Source: Anaerolineae bacterium | GTDB taxonomy: Bacteria > Chloroflexota > Anaerolineae > Aggregatilineales > Phototrophicaceae | Length of the DNA stretch: 64,000 bases | Assembly: GCA_022823945.1 (NCBI GenBank) | Contig: JAJEBK010000018.1 | Coordinates: forward strand, 26,987 to 90,986 | Reading direction: 5' to 3' | In this document: one piece after another, positions 43,251 through 51,534 of the stretch | Numbering within the stretch: position 1 is the stretch's first letter | How the letters are laid out: each line of letters starts with the position of its first letter | Translations under genes and position numbers: made by a program | The notes under the pieces: generated by a model | What the model saw: only the letters and a program-made list of their open reading frames with translations | Database searches by the model: none | What the model was told of the DNA's origin: nothing

Positions 43251-43316
43251 CTCCCCCTCCGACCCGACGGGGGACCGAGGGGGTTATCGAGCGAGTTATC
43301 GCCTCGTCCCTACGAG
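43251..43316. repeat. GC-rich hairpin repeat between ABC exporter genes
   Basis: CTCCCCCTCCGACCCGACGG with GGGGACCGAGGGGG, followed by a GGGCGA-type palindrome arm (GTTATCGCCTCGTCCC). It sits in the 162-base gap between the two exporter genes. Confidence 0.6.
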
Positions 43317-43332
43317 AAACTCCAGTTGGTAA

Positions 43333-45108
43333 TCACGCCATCTCCAGCTGAGGCGCGTCGTAACGGGCGAAAATGCGCCGATAATGGGGCGAGCTGCCCA
43401 GCAATTCTTCGTGCGTGCCATTGGCGATGACCCGTCCATTTTCCAGCACGATGATGCGGTCTGCCCAGCGGATCTGCGACAGACGATGCGTGATAAGGAT
43501 GGTGGTTCGTCCCTCCTGGGCGCGGCGCATGGCTTTTTGGATTTCGTCTTCCGTGGCGCTGTCGATTGCGCTGGTGGAATCGTCCAGGATCAAGATGCGC
43601 GGCTGACGCAAAAATGCGCGCGCCAATGCCAGCCGTTGTCGCTGCCCGCCGGAGAGCATCACGCCGCGCTCGCCGATCTCGCTGTCATAGCCTTCGTTGA
43701 AAGACATGATGAAATCGTGCGCCTGGGCTTCTCGGGCGGCGGCCTCGATTTGTTGGCGTGTGGTATCTTGCACGCCAAAAGCGATATTTTCTGCCACAGA
43801 GCGCGAAAACAGGAAGATATCTTGTTCGATCTTGCCCATCTGCGAGCGCAGGCGGTCGAGATTCCAGTCGCGCACATCCACGCCATCAATCAAAACGCGC
43901 CCGGCATCGACATCGTAGGTGCGTCCGACCAGTTGCGTCAAAGTCGTTTTGCCGCTGCCCGTCTGCCCGACGATTGCGACTGTCTGCCCTGGCTCGACCC
44001 GGAACGACACATTCTCCAACACCGTCCGGCCGTGGAACTTGAAAGTGATGTTGTCGAACTCGATCGTGCCGTCTACCGGAGCGCGGTGCCCCGCCAGATT
44101 CTCATCAATGTCCGAACGTTGCTCTATCAGCTCGAGGATGCGACGCGCGCCGGCGATGCCCAGCTGGATCATACTGATCGAAAACAGCGAGATGAAAACC
44201 GGGAACGAAAGCACTTGCATCAAACCGGCGACAGCGATGACATCGCCAATGCTGAGGATGCCGCGCCCGTACATATGCAGGCAATGCAGGAAGAAGAAAC
44301 CGAAGGCGATGCCGAACATCAACAAGGGCAGATACGCCGCTTCGATCTTGCCCTGCTGCACGAAGAAGTCGCGATATTTCCAGGCGTTGCGTTTGAACTT
44401 CTTGCGCTCTTCGACCTCCTGCGCCGCCACTTTGACGATCTCGATGCCACTGATGGTCTCTTCCAGGCGCGCGCTGAGGGTGCCGTACTGCTGACGTTGC
44501 TGCATCATCACCGGTTGCAGCCGGCGCATGTAACGGCGCACAACGACGGCATAGGCAATTACGAAAATGAACGGCACCAGCAGCAATTCCAGATTGATCG
44601 CTGCGATATAGACCATCGGCACCGCGAAACCCAACACCATATCGAAGATGAACATAATGCCAGGATGAATGACGAAGTTCAGTTGGCGCACATCATCGGT
44701 GGCGCGCGCCATGATATCGCCCACCCGCTGTTGGTCATGGAATGTCTGGCTCTTGCCCAGCAAACTGGTATACAGCTCGTGCCGCGAATCTCGCTCGACC
44801 CGCGTCGACAAGATAACCATCGCCATCGACCCCATCAGCGAAAACAGTCCGTCCGATACCGACAAGACCAATACGGCGAGGCTTACCGCGATGACCGCTT
44901 GGGCGTCTCCGCCCTCGATGATGATCTCCGCGCCTCTGCCAAACATCACTCGCGCTCCTGAAAAGGTGATGTAGGTCAAAGCGAAGCCCACCAAGCCCAC
45001 GAAGAAATACAGCTTGTGCTCGAAGCAGTGCGAGATGATCCAGCGCACGGCCGATTTTCGGTTGTATTCCCGCAAGCCCTCAATCGCAAATTCGCTCTTC
45101 TGCGCCAA
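43333..45108 (-). CDS. ABC exporter half-transporter, subunit with Asp in place of Walker B Glu
   Basis: About 591 residues. Walker A GQTGSGKTTL, canonical signature MLSGGQRQRLAL, but Walker B is ILILDDSTSAID (Asp at the catalytic Glu position), with THRLS switch His. This complements the LSMGQ subunit: the weak site pairs this Walker B with the degenerate signature, as in heterodimeric exporters. The start is probably TTG 45108 with AGGAG six bases upstream rather than the track start 45129. Confidence 0.88.
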   Translation of the reverse strand: MAQKSEFAIEGLREYNRKSAVRWIISHCFEHKLYFFVGLVGFALTYITFSGARVMFGRGAEIIIEGGDAQAVIAVSLAVLVLSVSDGLFSLMGSMAMVILSTRVERDSRHELYTSLLGKSQTFHDQQRVGDIMARATDDVRQLNFVIHPGIMFIFDMVLGFAVPMVYIAAINLELLLVPFIFVIAYAVVVRRYMRRLQPVMMQQRQQYGTLSARLEETISGIEIVKVAAQEVEERKKFKRNAWKYRDFFVQQGKIEAAYLPLLMFGIAFGFFFLHCLHMYGRGILSIGDVIAVAGLMQVLSFPVFISLFSISMIQLGIAGARRILELIEQRSDIDENLAGHRAPVDGTIEFDNITFKFHGRTVLENVSFRVEPGQTVAIVGQTGSGKTTLTQLVGRTYDVDAGRVLIDGVDVRDWNLDRLRSQMGKIEQDIFLFSRSVAENIAFGVQDTTRQQIEAAAREAQAHDFIMSFNEGYDSEIGERGVMLSGGQRQRLALARAFLRQPRILILDDSTSAIDSATEDEIQKAMRRAQEGRTTILITHRLSQIRWADRIIVLENGRVIANGTHEELLGSSPHYRRIFARYDAPQLEMA

Positions 45109-45256
45109 GATGGTCTCCTGTGGCATCAATAGGGGGTAGAGGAGTATACACGAGAATCTCGGCTTGGGTAAGGGTACAGCGATCCGACTGCTTGTTTGCC
45201 CTCGGCAAGTCTGGCAAAATCCGCAGCTTGCGCCGCATACCTACTGTGAGGCAATC

Positions 45257-46285
45257 ATGCAAGCTATCCGAGCTGCCGTGCGCGATGCCGCCAGACTCTG
45301 CCAACTGGTGCAAGATCGCTACCTGAGCGCCAGCACAAAAACGGCGGGCGATCATACCGAGCCAGTGACAATCGCTGATTACGGCTCGCAAGCCATCATC
45401 TGCCGCGCCTTGCAGCAGCGCTACCCTGACGACGCGGTCATCGCCGAAGAATCGGGCGGGCAATTCAACCAACTGGTATCCAGCGAAAAGCGCGCGCAGG
45501 TGCTGCAACTGCTGACGACTGTGCTGGGCGAGGCGGTGAGCGAGTCGCAGCTTTTGGCTTGGCTCGATTTCGGCGCGGGCCGGCGGTCTCGACGCACCTG
45601 GGTGATCGACCCCATCGATGGCACGAAAGGATTCCTGGCGCGGCGGCATTATGTAATCGCTTGCGGTCTGCTGATAGACGAGAGGGTTGCCGATGGCATC
45701 GTTGCGGCGCCGGGCTACAACATTAGACCCCCCTCAGTCCCCCCGGTGGGTCAGGGGGAAGGCAGACCCCCCTCGGTCCCCCCGACGAGTCAGGGGGAAG
45801 ATGGCCCTGGTGCGTTGTTTTATACGGAGGGCGGCCGAGCCTATCGAGCGCCATTGACGGGCGGCGCTGGGCAGCGAGTGACAGTATCGGCGCGGCGAGA
45901 TGTTGATGAATTTGTCGCCGTGCAGAGCTACGAGCGGGCGCACGCCAGCAAATCACGCATGGGTCGGGCGCGGGAGCTGGCGGGTTTGGGGGGCGCGCGC
46001 ATCATTGAGCTGGACAGCATGGAGAAATATGCTTTGGTGGCTTGTGGCGATGGCGATTTGTATATGCGCTTGCCTCGCCCGGGCAGCGATTATGCGCACA
46101 AGGTCTGGGATCATGCCGCTGGCGTGGCGCTGGTGCAGGCGGCTGGCGGCATGGTAACGGGGCTGGACGGCGAAGCGCTGGATTTTTCGCGCGGCGAGAC
46201 TCTGCCCAATGCGGGCATGATCATCAGCAACGGGCAGCATCATGCGCGGGTGGTCGCGGCGGTGGGGCGGATAATGACAGATTGA
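45257..46285 (+). CDS. HAL2/CysQ-like 3',5'-bisphosphate nucleotidase with repeat insertion
   Basis: About 342 residues from ATG 45257; the longer track start is rejected. FIG-superfamily motifs: VIAEES (metal-binding Glu), VIDPIDGTKGFLA (the DPIDGT core) and KVWDHAAGVAL (WDxAAG). It would hydrolyse 3'-phosphoadenosine 5'-phosphate in sulfur metabolism. Residues ~156-184 (IRPPSVPPVGQGEGRPPSVPPTSQGEDG) are two tandem translated units of the GC-rich hairpin repeat, inserted in frame between a core strand (GIVAAPGYN) and the next (ALFYTEGGRAY), where family members have a variable loop. Confidence 0.85.
   Translation: MQAIRAAVRDAARLCQLVQDRYLSASTKTAGDHTEPVTIADYGSQAIICRALQQRYPDDAVIAEESGGQFNQLVSSEKRAQVLQLLTTVLGEAVSESQLLAWLDFGAGRRSRRTWVIDPIDGTKGFLARRHYVIACGLLIDERVADGIVAAPGYNIRPPSVPPVGQGEGRPPSVPPTSQGEDGPGALFYTEGGRAYRAPLTGGAGQRVTVSARRDVDEFVAVQSYERAHASKSRMGRARELAGLGGARIIELDSMEKYALVACGDGDLYMRLPRPGSDYAHKVWDHAAGVALVQAAGGMVTGLDGEALDFSRGETLPNAGMIISNGQHHARVVAAVGRIMTD
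45727..45800. repeat. GC-rich hairpin repeat inside the HAL2-like gene
   Basis: Two tandem units: CCCCCCTCAGTCCCCCCGGTG/GGTCAGGGGGAAGG and CCCCCCTCGGTCCCCCCGACG/AGTCAGGGGGAAG. The insertion keeps the reading frame open and adds about 27 residues. Confidence 0.75.
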
Positions 46286-46349
46286 CTTTATAGCACGACA
46301 CAGGATATGGTACAAATGTGTTAATTGCGAGGCTGCTGAGGGCAGGTGT

Positions 46350-47144
46350 ATGCCGCTAAAACGGAATGTTATTCAGGTCGGTGACGCATTATCCTTGCTA
46401 GATGAGGTTGAGGACGAATCAATCGATCTAATCGTATGCGACGGACCCTATGGCGTCACGGAGAATGAGTGGGACCAAATCTCAAATATCCAAGAGTACA
46501 ATCTTGATCTCATAAAAAGATTTTCTTCAAAACTAAAAGATGGTGGCGCTTTGTATTTGTTTGGGAAGCCAAACTGTATTGACTTTATTGATTACCGCCC
46601 ATACTTGAATCTGAAATCAAAAATTGTTTGGTATCAGCCAAGCCGGCTGGCTCAAGGAAGGATCAACTACACGAACAATTACGATGTCATCTGTTACTTT
46701 GTCAAAGGGTACAGACCTCGCTGTTATAACTTGGATAATATCAGGGTCGCTCAGCTAGTAGAGCTTGAGCATCGGCTTCGCTGTGAACGGGTACCCTCTG
46801 TTAAAAACGGAAAGTATGGAAAGACTAAGTTTAATGCCAAGGGGAAAAACCCGGGAGACGTCTGGGGAGATATAAAGCAGCTTACTTATAAGTCGAAAGA
46901 GCTTGCATGTAGAGAGACGCTGAATACTATTCAGAAGCCGGAAAAGCTAATTGAACGACTGGTCTTGGCTAGCTCAAATCTTGGCGATCTTGTATTGGAT
47001 CCATTTGCAGGCGTGGGTACTTGCCCTGTTGTGTGCCAAAGGCACCAGCGGAATTTTATTGCATTCGAGCTAAACGCAGAGTTCGTTAACCTAGCAAACT
47101 TGAGACTAGAAGCTACTGAACGACAGCTAGAAATGGAGATTTAA
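46350..47144 (+). CDS. DNA methyltransferase of a second restriction-modification pair
   Basis: 264 residues, AT-rich compared with neighbours. The catalytic motif CDGPYGVTENEW comes first and the AdoMet motif LDPFAGVGTCPVVC last, a beta-type order. DGPY in place of DPPY or SPPY is unusual. KPEKLIERLVLASSNLGDLVLDPF is typical of N6/N4 methyltransferases. It overlaps closely with the downstream endonuclease-like gene. Confidence 0.82.
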   Translation: MPLKRNVIQVGDALSLLDEVEDESIDLIVCDGPYGVTENEWDQISNIQEYNLDLIKRFSSKLKDGGALYLFGKPNCIDFIDYRPYLNLKSKIVWYQPSRLAQGRINYTNNYDVICYFVKGYRPRCYNLDNIRVAQLVELEHRLRCERVPSVKNGKYGKTKFNAKGKNPGDVWGDIKQLTYKSKELACRETLNTIQKPEKLIERLVLASSNLGDLVLDPFAGVGTCPVVCQRHQRNFIAFELNAEFVNLANLRLEATERQLEMEI

Positions 47145-47146
47145 TT

Positions 47147-47635
47147 CTGGCTCAAGATGTCTATAAGCCTCTCATAAAACTTGTTCAACAGGCATTTTCT
47201 CTAGCAAGGAGTTTGGGCATACCGAATCTTTTGCAGCCAGGTCTTGCCAAAGAGATAGTTATTGCCGACATACTCGGCCATGAAGTAATACCTGCAAAGC
47301 GCCAACCCGATGCGCGCGATCCCGAAAACCCAGAAATTGTGTACGAATATCTTAGTTGTAAGGAAGGTGGCTCAGGACAATTTGATAGAATGTTCAAGTC
47401 GCCGCTTGATAAGCGAGAAAGATCATTAAATAGAATTAGACGAAATTCAAAGATATACCTTGCTGTCTTCTATGCAGACAATCAATTAGAAGTCAAGACA
47501 ATTTACGAACTTGCCCCTGAAGTAGTTGAACAAGAAGCTGTCCGTCAGTTGGATAGAAGCGCAAACGACATTTCTCATGTTGGATTCTCAATATCATGGA
47601 CAGCACAGCACGGTCAGGTTGTATATCATGATTAG
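47147..47635 (+). CDS. Probable restriction endonuclease paired with the methyltransferase
   Basis: 162 residues if it starts at CTG 47147, two bases after the methyltransferase stop, with GGAGA upstream. The track start (47213) is only an internal ATG; the frame is open back to there with plausible residues (AQDVYKPLIKLVQQAFSLARSLGIPNLLQPGLAKE). IVYEYLSCKEGGSGQFDRMF could hold the catalytic Glu/Lys. No known family was recognised; assignment is from context and the motif. Confidence 0.55.
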   Translation: MAQDVYKPLIKLVQQAFSLARSLGIPNLLQPGLAKEIVIADILGHEVIPAKRQPDARDPENPEIVYEYLSCKEGGSGQFDRMFKSPLDKRERSLNRIRRNSKIYLAVFYADNQLEVKTIYELAPEVVEQEAVRQLDRSANDISHVGFSISWTAQHGQVVYHD

Positions 47636-47660
47636 AGGATCACATAACGAAGGATAACGG

Positions 47661-48815
47661 TCAAATCGCCATCTGCTGCGGACGCCGCCCGGCGATAAGC
47701 CCTATGTACTCCGCTATCAATTCATCCATAATCGCGTCCCAGCTTTGTGTTTCGGCAAAGACGCGCGCTTGTCGCCCCATCCAGCGCATATGTTCGCGGT
47801 CATCTGTAATCGCGCGGATGCCCTGCACCAGCCCGGCTGTGTCGCCGCTTGCAAATGTATAGCCGTTGCTGCCTTCGCGCACAACTTCCGCCACGCCGCC
47901 GACTCGCGCGGCCACCACAGGCAAGCCCGCTGCCATCGCTTCGACCACGACCAAGCCGAATGTCTCCAGCCGCGAGGGGAACACGAAGATATCGGCGCTG
48001 GCATACGCGCTGGCCAGCCTGTCTCCGCGCAGGTAGCCCATGAAGTTTGCGGGCAGTCCGGCGAAGGTTCGTTCCAGTCGCTTTCGCGCAGGTCCGTCGC
48101 CCACCAGCGCCAGGCGCGTATTGGGCAGCTGCTGCAGGGCAGGGCGGATGTGCTCCAGCTGTTTTTCATCGGACAAGCGACCCACATAGACCAGCAGCGT
48201 GTCGTCCGGGCAACCCTGGCTCATCTCGGCGCGCATGGCTGACGAACGGAAACGGGGATGAAATGCCTCTGCGTCAACCCCGCGCCGCCACAAGCCAACA
48301 TCGCGTATACCCAGCGCCTGCATCTGCCTCTGCACGAGCTGTGAGGGCGCGAGCCGCACATCCGCCCAGTTGAAAACCCGCCGCGTCAACTGATCGATGA
48401 GCGGGCGCGCGACATCGAGGCGCAATCCGCCCACTTGGAACTGGCTGGCCAGCCGCGCATAGTCGAGGTGGAAAGACGCCACAGTCTGCACACCCAGCCA
48501 TTTCAGCATCGCCATAGTCGGGATGCCAGTCATAGCTGGATGAAAGAGATGCGCGATATCAGGTTGGAAGGCGGCAATATCGCGAAAAAGACCCGATGTG
48601 GCAAAGCCGAGACGCGCTTCTGGATAGAGCGGAACCGCGATGCTGGGCAGGCTGCGGACGGGCGCATTGTTGTAGCGCCGATTTTCGCCATAGCGTGGCG
48701 CGATCACCATGGCCTCTATGCCGCGCGCAGACAGATGATCCAGCAGCAGGCAAGCTACCTTGACGATTCCATCAACCTTGGGCAGAAAAGTTTCGCTGAC
48801 AAGTGCGACGCGCAT
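47661..48815 (-). CDS. Family 4 glycosyltransferase
   Basis: About 384 residues from ATG 48815. GT-B fold: VALVSETFLPKVDGIVKV at the N-terminus, LVYVGRLSDEKQLEHIRPAL for the donor domain, DIFVFPSRLETFGLVVVEAMAAGLPVVAARVGGVAEVV with the EX7E motif. It is similar to phosphatidylinositol mannosyltransferase-like enzymes. The sugar and acceptor are unknown. Confidence 0.88.
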   Translation of the reverse strand: MRVALVSETFLPKVDGIVKVACLLLDHLSARGIEAMVIAPRYGENRRYNNAPVRSLPSIAVPLYPEARLGFATSGLFRDIAAFQPDIAHLFHPAMTGIPTMAMLKWLGVQTVASFHLDYARLASQFQVGGLRLDVARPLIDQLTRRVFNWADVRLAPSQLVQRQMQALGIRDVGLWRRGVDAEAFHPRFRSSAMRAEMSQGCPDDTLLVYVGRLSDEKQLEHIRPALQQLPNTRLALVGDGPARKRLERTFAGLPANFMGYLRGDRLASAYASADIFVFPSRLETFGLVVVEAMAAGLPVVAARVGGVAEVVREGSNGYTFASGDTAGLVQGIRAITDDREHMRWMGRQARVFAETQSWDAIMDELIAEYIGLIAGRRPQQMAI

Positions 48816-48911
48816 GGCTTGCCTCGGCTGCGATTGCGCCTTAGTTGTAACACGGTATGACTGACGCCGGCGCAGGGTCATGGCAGCAGCGACAAAATCC
48901 AGCCAAACGCG

Positions 48912-48920
48912 TGTTATACT
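48912..48920 (+). promoter_or_regulatory. Extended -10 promoter of the fourth Uma2 gene
   Basis: TGT TATACT, 32 bases before the Uma2 ATG at 48953, which has AGAGG upstream. Confidence 0.5.
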
Positions 48921-48952
48921 TTTTCTGTCCGCCCGCGCCGAGAGGTCTCGTG

Positions 48953-49564
48953 ATGTCCACCGATTTGTTGCTCGAAAAGACGCCGTCCACGCCTGAGGCA
49001 GTTGCTGCCGCCAGCGACTTCGTCACGATCGAAGAATACTTCGCCATTGCAGCTGATGTCGAAGAGCGCATCGAATACATCGACGGGGAAATCTTCTTTA
49101 TGGATGGGGTCACACTTTTTCACAGCAGCATCCAGATCAACATAACCGGTTTTCTCTACAATCAACTTGACGCCACAGATTATGGCATTCACAGCAGCAA
49201 TGTCAGTGTGCATGTCAGTCCGTCCGCCTATTTGTTCCCTGATTTGTGTGTTGTGCGTGGCCCGGGTCTGGTTGCGCGCAGAGGCACGGCGCTGTTGAAT
49301 CCGGTTCTTGTGGTAGAGGTGCTTTCGAAGTCGACAGCGCGCAAAGACCGCGGCATCAAGCTGCAACGCTACCAAGCGATTTCCAGCCTGGAGCATGCGC
49401 TTATCATCGAGCAGGACTTCGTTGCTGTCGAGCATCATCGCCGGGATCGCGGTAATTGGAAACAAGCGACTTACACCTCGCTCGACGACAGTGTGCCGCT
49501 GGGCAGCCTGGGCGCGTCGCTGAGCCTGGCGCAGATCTACCGCGGCATCGAGTTCGCCCCATAA
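48953..49564 (+). CDS. Uma2-family protein, solitary copy
   Basis: 203 residues. Diverged from the three-gene array: EERIEYIDGEIFFMDGVT, YLFPDLCVVRGP (catalytic Asp), PVLVVEVLSKSTARKDRGIKLQRYQAIS with the E-x-L-S-x-S-T form of the active site, and a C-terminal strand. Its retained K (DRGIKLQRY) fits the family. Possibly cotranscribed with the membrane protein 5 bases downstream. Confidence 0.8.
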   Translation: MSTDLLLEKTPSTPEAVAAASDFVTIEEYFAIAADVEERIEYIDGEIFFMDGVTLFHSSIQINITGFLYNQLDATDYGIHSSNVSVHVSPSAYLFPDLCVVRGPGLVARRGTALLNPVLVVEVLSKSTARKDRGIKLQRYQAISSLEHALIIEQDFVAVEHHRRDRGNWKQATYTSLDDSVPLGSLGASLSLAQIYRGIEFAP

Positions 49565-49568
49565 TGCC

Positions 49569-50450
49569 ATGACCGCTGACGCCTCACCTCGCAGCAGCAG
49601 CCCGCAGCCTCTTGCAGGCGAGCCTTCGGCCATGCAGAGCCTGCCCTATTGGGCGCGAGCGACCAACCCAATCGTGCGCCGGCATCTGGGTTTGTACTGG
49701 CGCACCCTGCCGCCAGAATTCGAGCCGATCTTCTATATCTGCGGCTTTTGGATCGCGCTGCTGGTGATCGGCATTTTTGTTCCCTTTGTGACCGACCTGG
49801 CGACCACCGTGATTGTGGTGTCGGTGCTGGTCATTCCTGTTGGCGCGATCTTTTATGTGCGCGCGTTGATCTCGATCGCAGGCAATTCGGCAGCGGTGAT
49901 GGCGGACGAGCTGCGCAACAACACCATGCTGCTGCTGATGTCGACGCCAATGTCGCTGGATCAGATTTTTCTGGGCAAGGTGGCTTCGGCGATCTGGCGA
50001 AAAATGGACGACCTGATCCTGATCGTGCAAGGGGCGGCAATCTTCGGTCCGCCACTCATCATCATGCACTACGCCGGGCTGTTCCCGCTGCGCGAGTCGG
50101 GCGGGTTGCCCTTTGTGCTGATCATCGCCATGTCGTTGACTTCGCTGCTGCGCCTGGTGCTGGAGCCATTGATGTTCGGCATGGTGGGCGTGGGCATCGG
50201 CGCATTTTTGCCCATCCGCAGCCTGGCTATCAGTGCATCGGTGGCTTGGGTCGGCTTTTATCTGCTGCTGATCAATATGCTGCAGCAGCTCAACTTGCGG
50301 CAGTTGGATGCGGCGCTGGAGGGCGGGGCCGGCGTGCCGATGGCGGTGGCGCTGATTGTGCTATTGGAGCTGACGCTGCCCATCGCGCTGCCTTATGCGT
50401 TGATTCGCGGCGTGAGCGCGTTGCTGTCGCGGCAGTTGCGGGCGGGGTGA
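49569..50450 (+). CDS. ABC-2-type permease-like membrane protein
   Basis: 293 residues with about six helices. The segment ADELRNNTMLLLMSTPMSLDQIFLGKVASAIW matches the amphipathic region of ABC-2 permeases (typically GTLELLLSTPLS..ILLGK). No ATPase gene is adjacent. Directly follows the Uma2 gene. Substrate unknown. Confidence 0.6.
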   Translation: MTADASPRSSSPQPLAGEPSAMQSLPYWARATNPIVRRHLGLYWRTLPPEFEPIFYICGFWIALLVIGIFVPFVTDLATTVIVVSVLVIPVGAIFYVRALISIAGNSAAVMADELRNNTMLLLMSTPMSLDQIFLGKVASAIWRKMDDLILIVQGAAIFGPPLIIMHYAGLFPLRESGGLPFVLIIAMSLTSLLRLVLEPLMFGMVGVGIGAFLPIRSLAISASVAWVGFYLLLINMLQQLNLRQLDAALEGGAGVPMAVALIVLLELTLPIALPYALIRGVSALLSRQLRAG

Positions 50451-50533
50451 GGGGCTACTCTACTAATATGGCATTCGCGTTGCAAGAAGACTTACAGCTT
50501 GACGACACTTGTCGATTTGCTTGAGTAGAATAC

Positions 50534-51348
50534 TCACAAATTAGTTAGGCTTGAAGGCGCTAATTCAGTAAAGAACTTTGTTGCATCGCAAGGTTGCCTT
50601 TTGCGATATCGGTGTTGCGTAGGAATCAGACGCTTCTGTATTTGCTTTACCCACGTTGTGTATTGTGTTAACTCTCCATCAAATCGTTCATCATGATTCA
50701 TATCCTTCAGTTGTGCGAAGCGGCGTAATATGTAGCAACACAGATCAGCTATCTGAATCAGCACGACACGGTGAGAATCCGCATAATACGGCACATCGAC
50801 GATTTTGCTGAGCCGATTTTCTGAGGCATTGAAGCTGTAGTAATCATCTGTCCATGTAGGTGGATCGTCCAACAAACTTAAGAGATTGTCGGGTGAACGC
50901 CCCTTATCGAAGATGAGCAGCGTGTCCCCTTTGTTTGCCTTTTCAGTCTGATGCGCTTTCTGTAATGTCAAGATATTGTGGAATGCAGCGGCAGTCCATC
51001 CTTGAGTGTCCTTGCTATTTCAACTGATTCTGAATAGGCACGAAACTGATGCATCAAAATTACGGCGAAGGTGATCTTGTGCTTTCTTCTATCAAGCCAA
51101 TCAAGAATTTGATTTACCACCTCAAATCTAGTGTTTGGGTCTACGCCTCTCCAAGCCTTATTCCCGGGAATCAGATCTTGCGCGTGGATTTCGCTGACCT
51201 TACGTCTTGCAAGTTTGCTTATTGTAGAGAATAGTTCTGCGCATTCTCGTTTTGCCAAGTTCATACGCTGCGAATTGACGATTACGCCGCCTAGTACAAT
51301 AATCCCAGTGTCAGCGCCGCCAGATTCGTCAAGATAGCAAAACTTCAT
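50534..51348 (-). pseudogene. DUF3800 gene split by a frameshift
   Basis: Two track ORFs (50968-51348 and 50534-50971) give the N- and C-terminal halves of one DUF3800 protein: the first starts MKFCYLDESGGADTG (catalytic-type Asp/Glu), the second carries LLIFDKG and VLIQIADLCCYILRRF. They overlap out of frame at AAGGATGGACTGCC, where the first frame stops after PLHSTIS and the second continues TAAAFHNILTLQKAH. A loss of one TGGA from a GATGGATGGACT tract would explain the shift. DUF3800 proteins have an RNase H-like nuclease fold. AT-rich relative to neighbours. Confidence 0.7.
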
Positions 51349-51534
51349 TGATGCAGTCCTTATTTTCTTGTCGCGCTAAATGGTGAAGCAACCTAATTTA
51401 GCGACTTTTTCTATTTTCACACCTCCGCTTCGCCAGTATTCTACCACAGAAACTATCTAGTTACAACGAATATGGGTTTGGGGGTTAAATTTACATACAG
51501 TGCAAACGTAGGATGCCATCTACAGAATCCTTAT

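Noticed and set aside
43384-44961. 525-residue ORF antisense to the ABC exporter gene
   Set aside because: It is a GC-rich shadow frame opposite a protein with complete ABC motifs; composition (His, Gln, Arg-rich) is typical of antisense frames.
51374-51412. CGCTAAAT / ATTTAGCG hairpin followed by T residues
   Set aside because: It has the form of a terminator on the plus strand, but no plus-strand gene ends there and on the minus strand it lacks a T tract.
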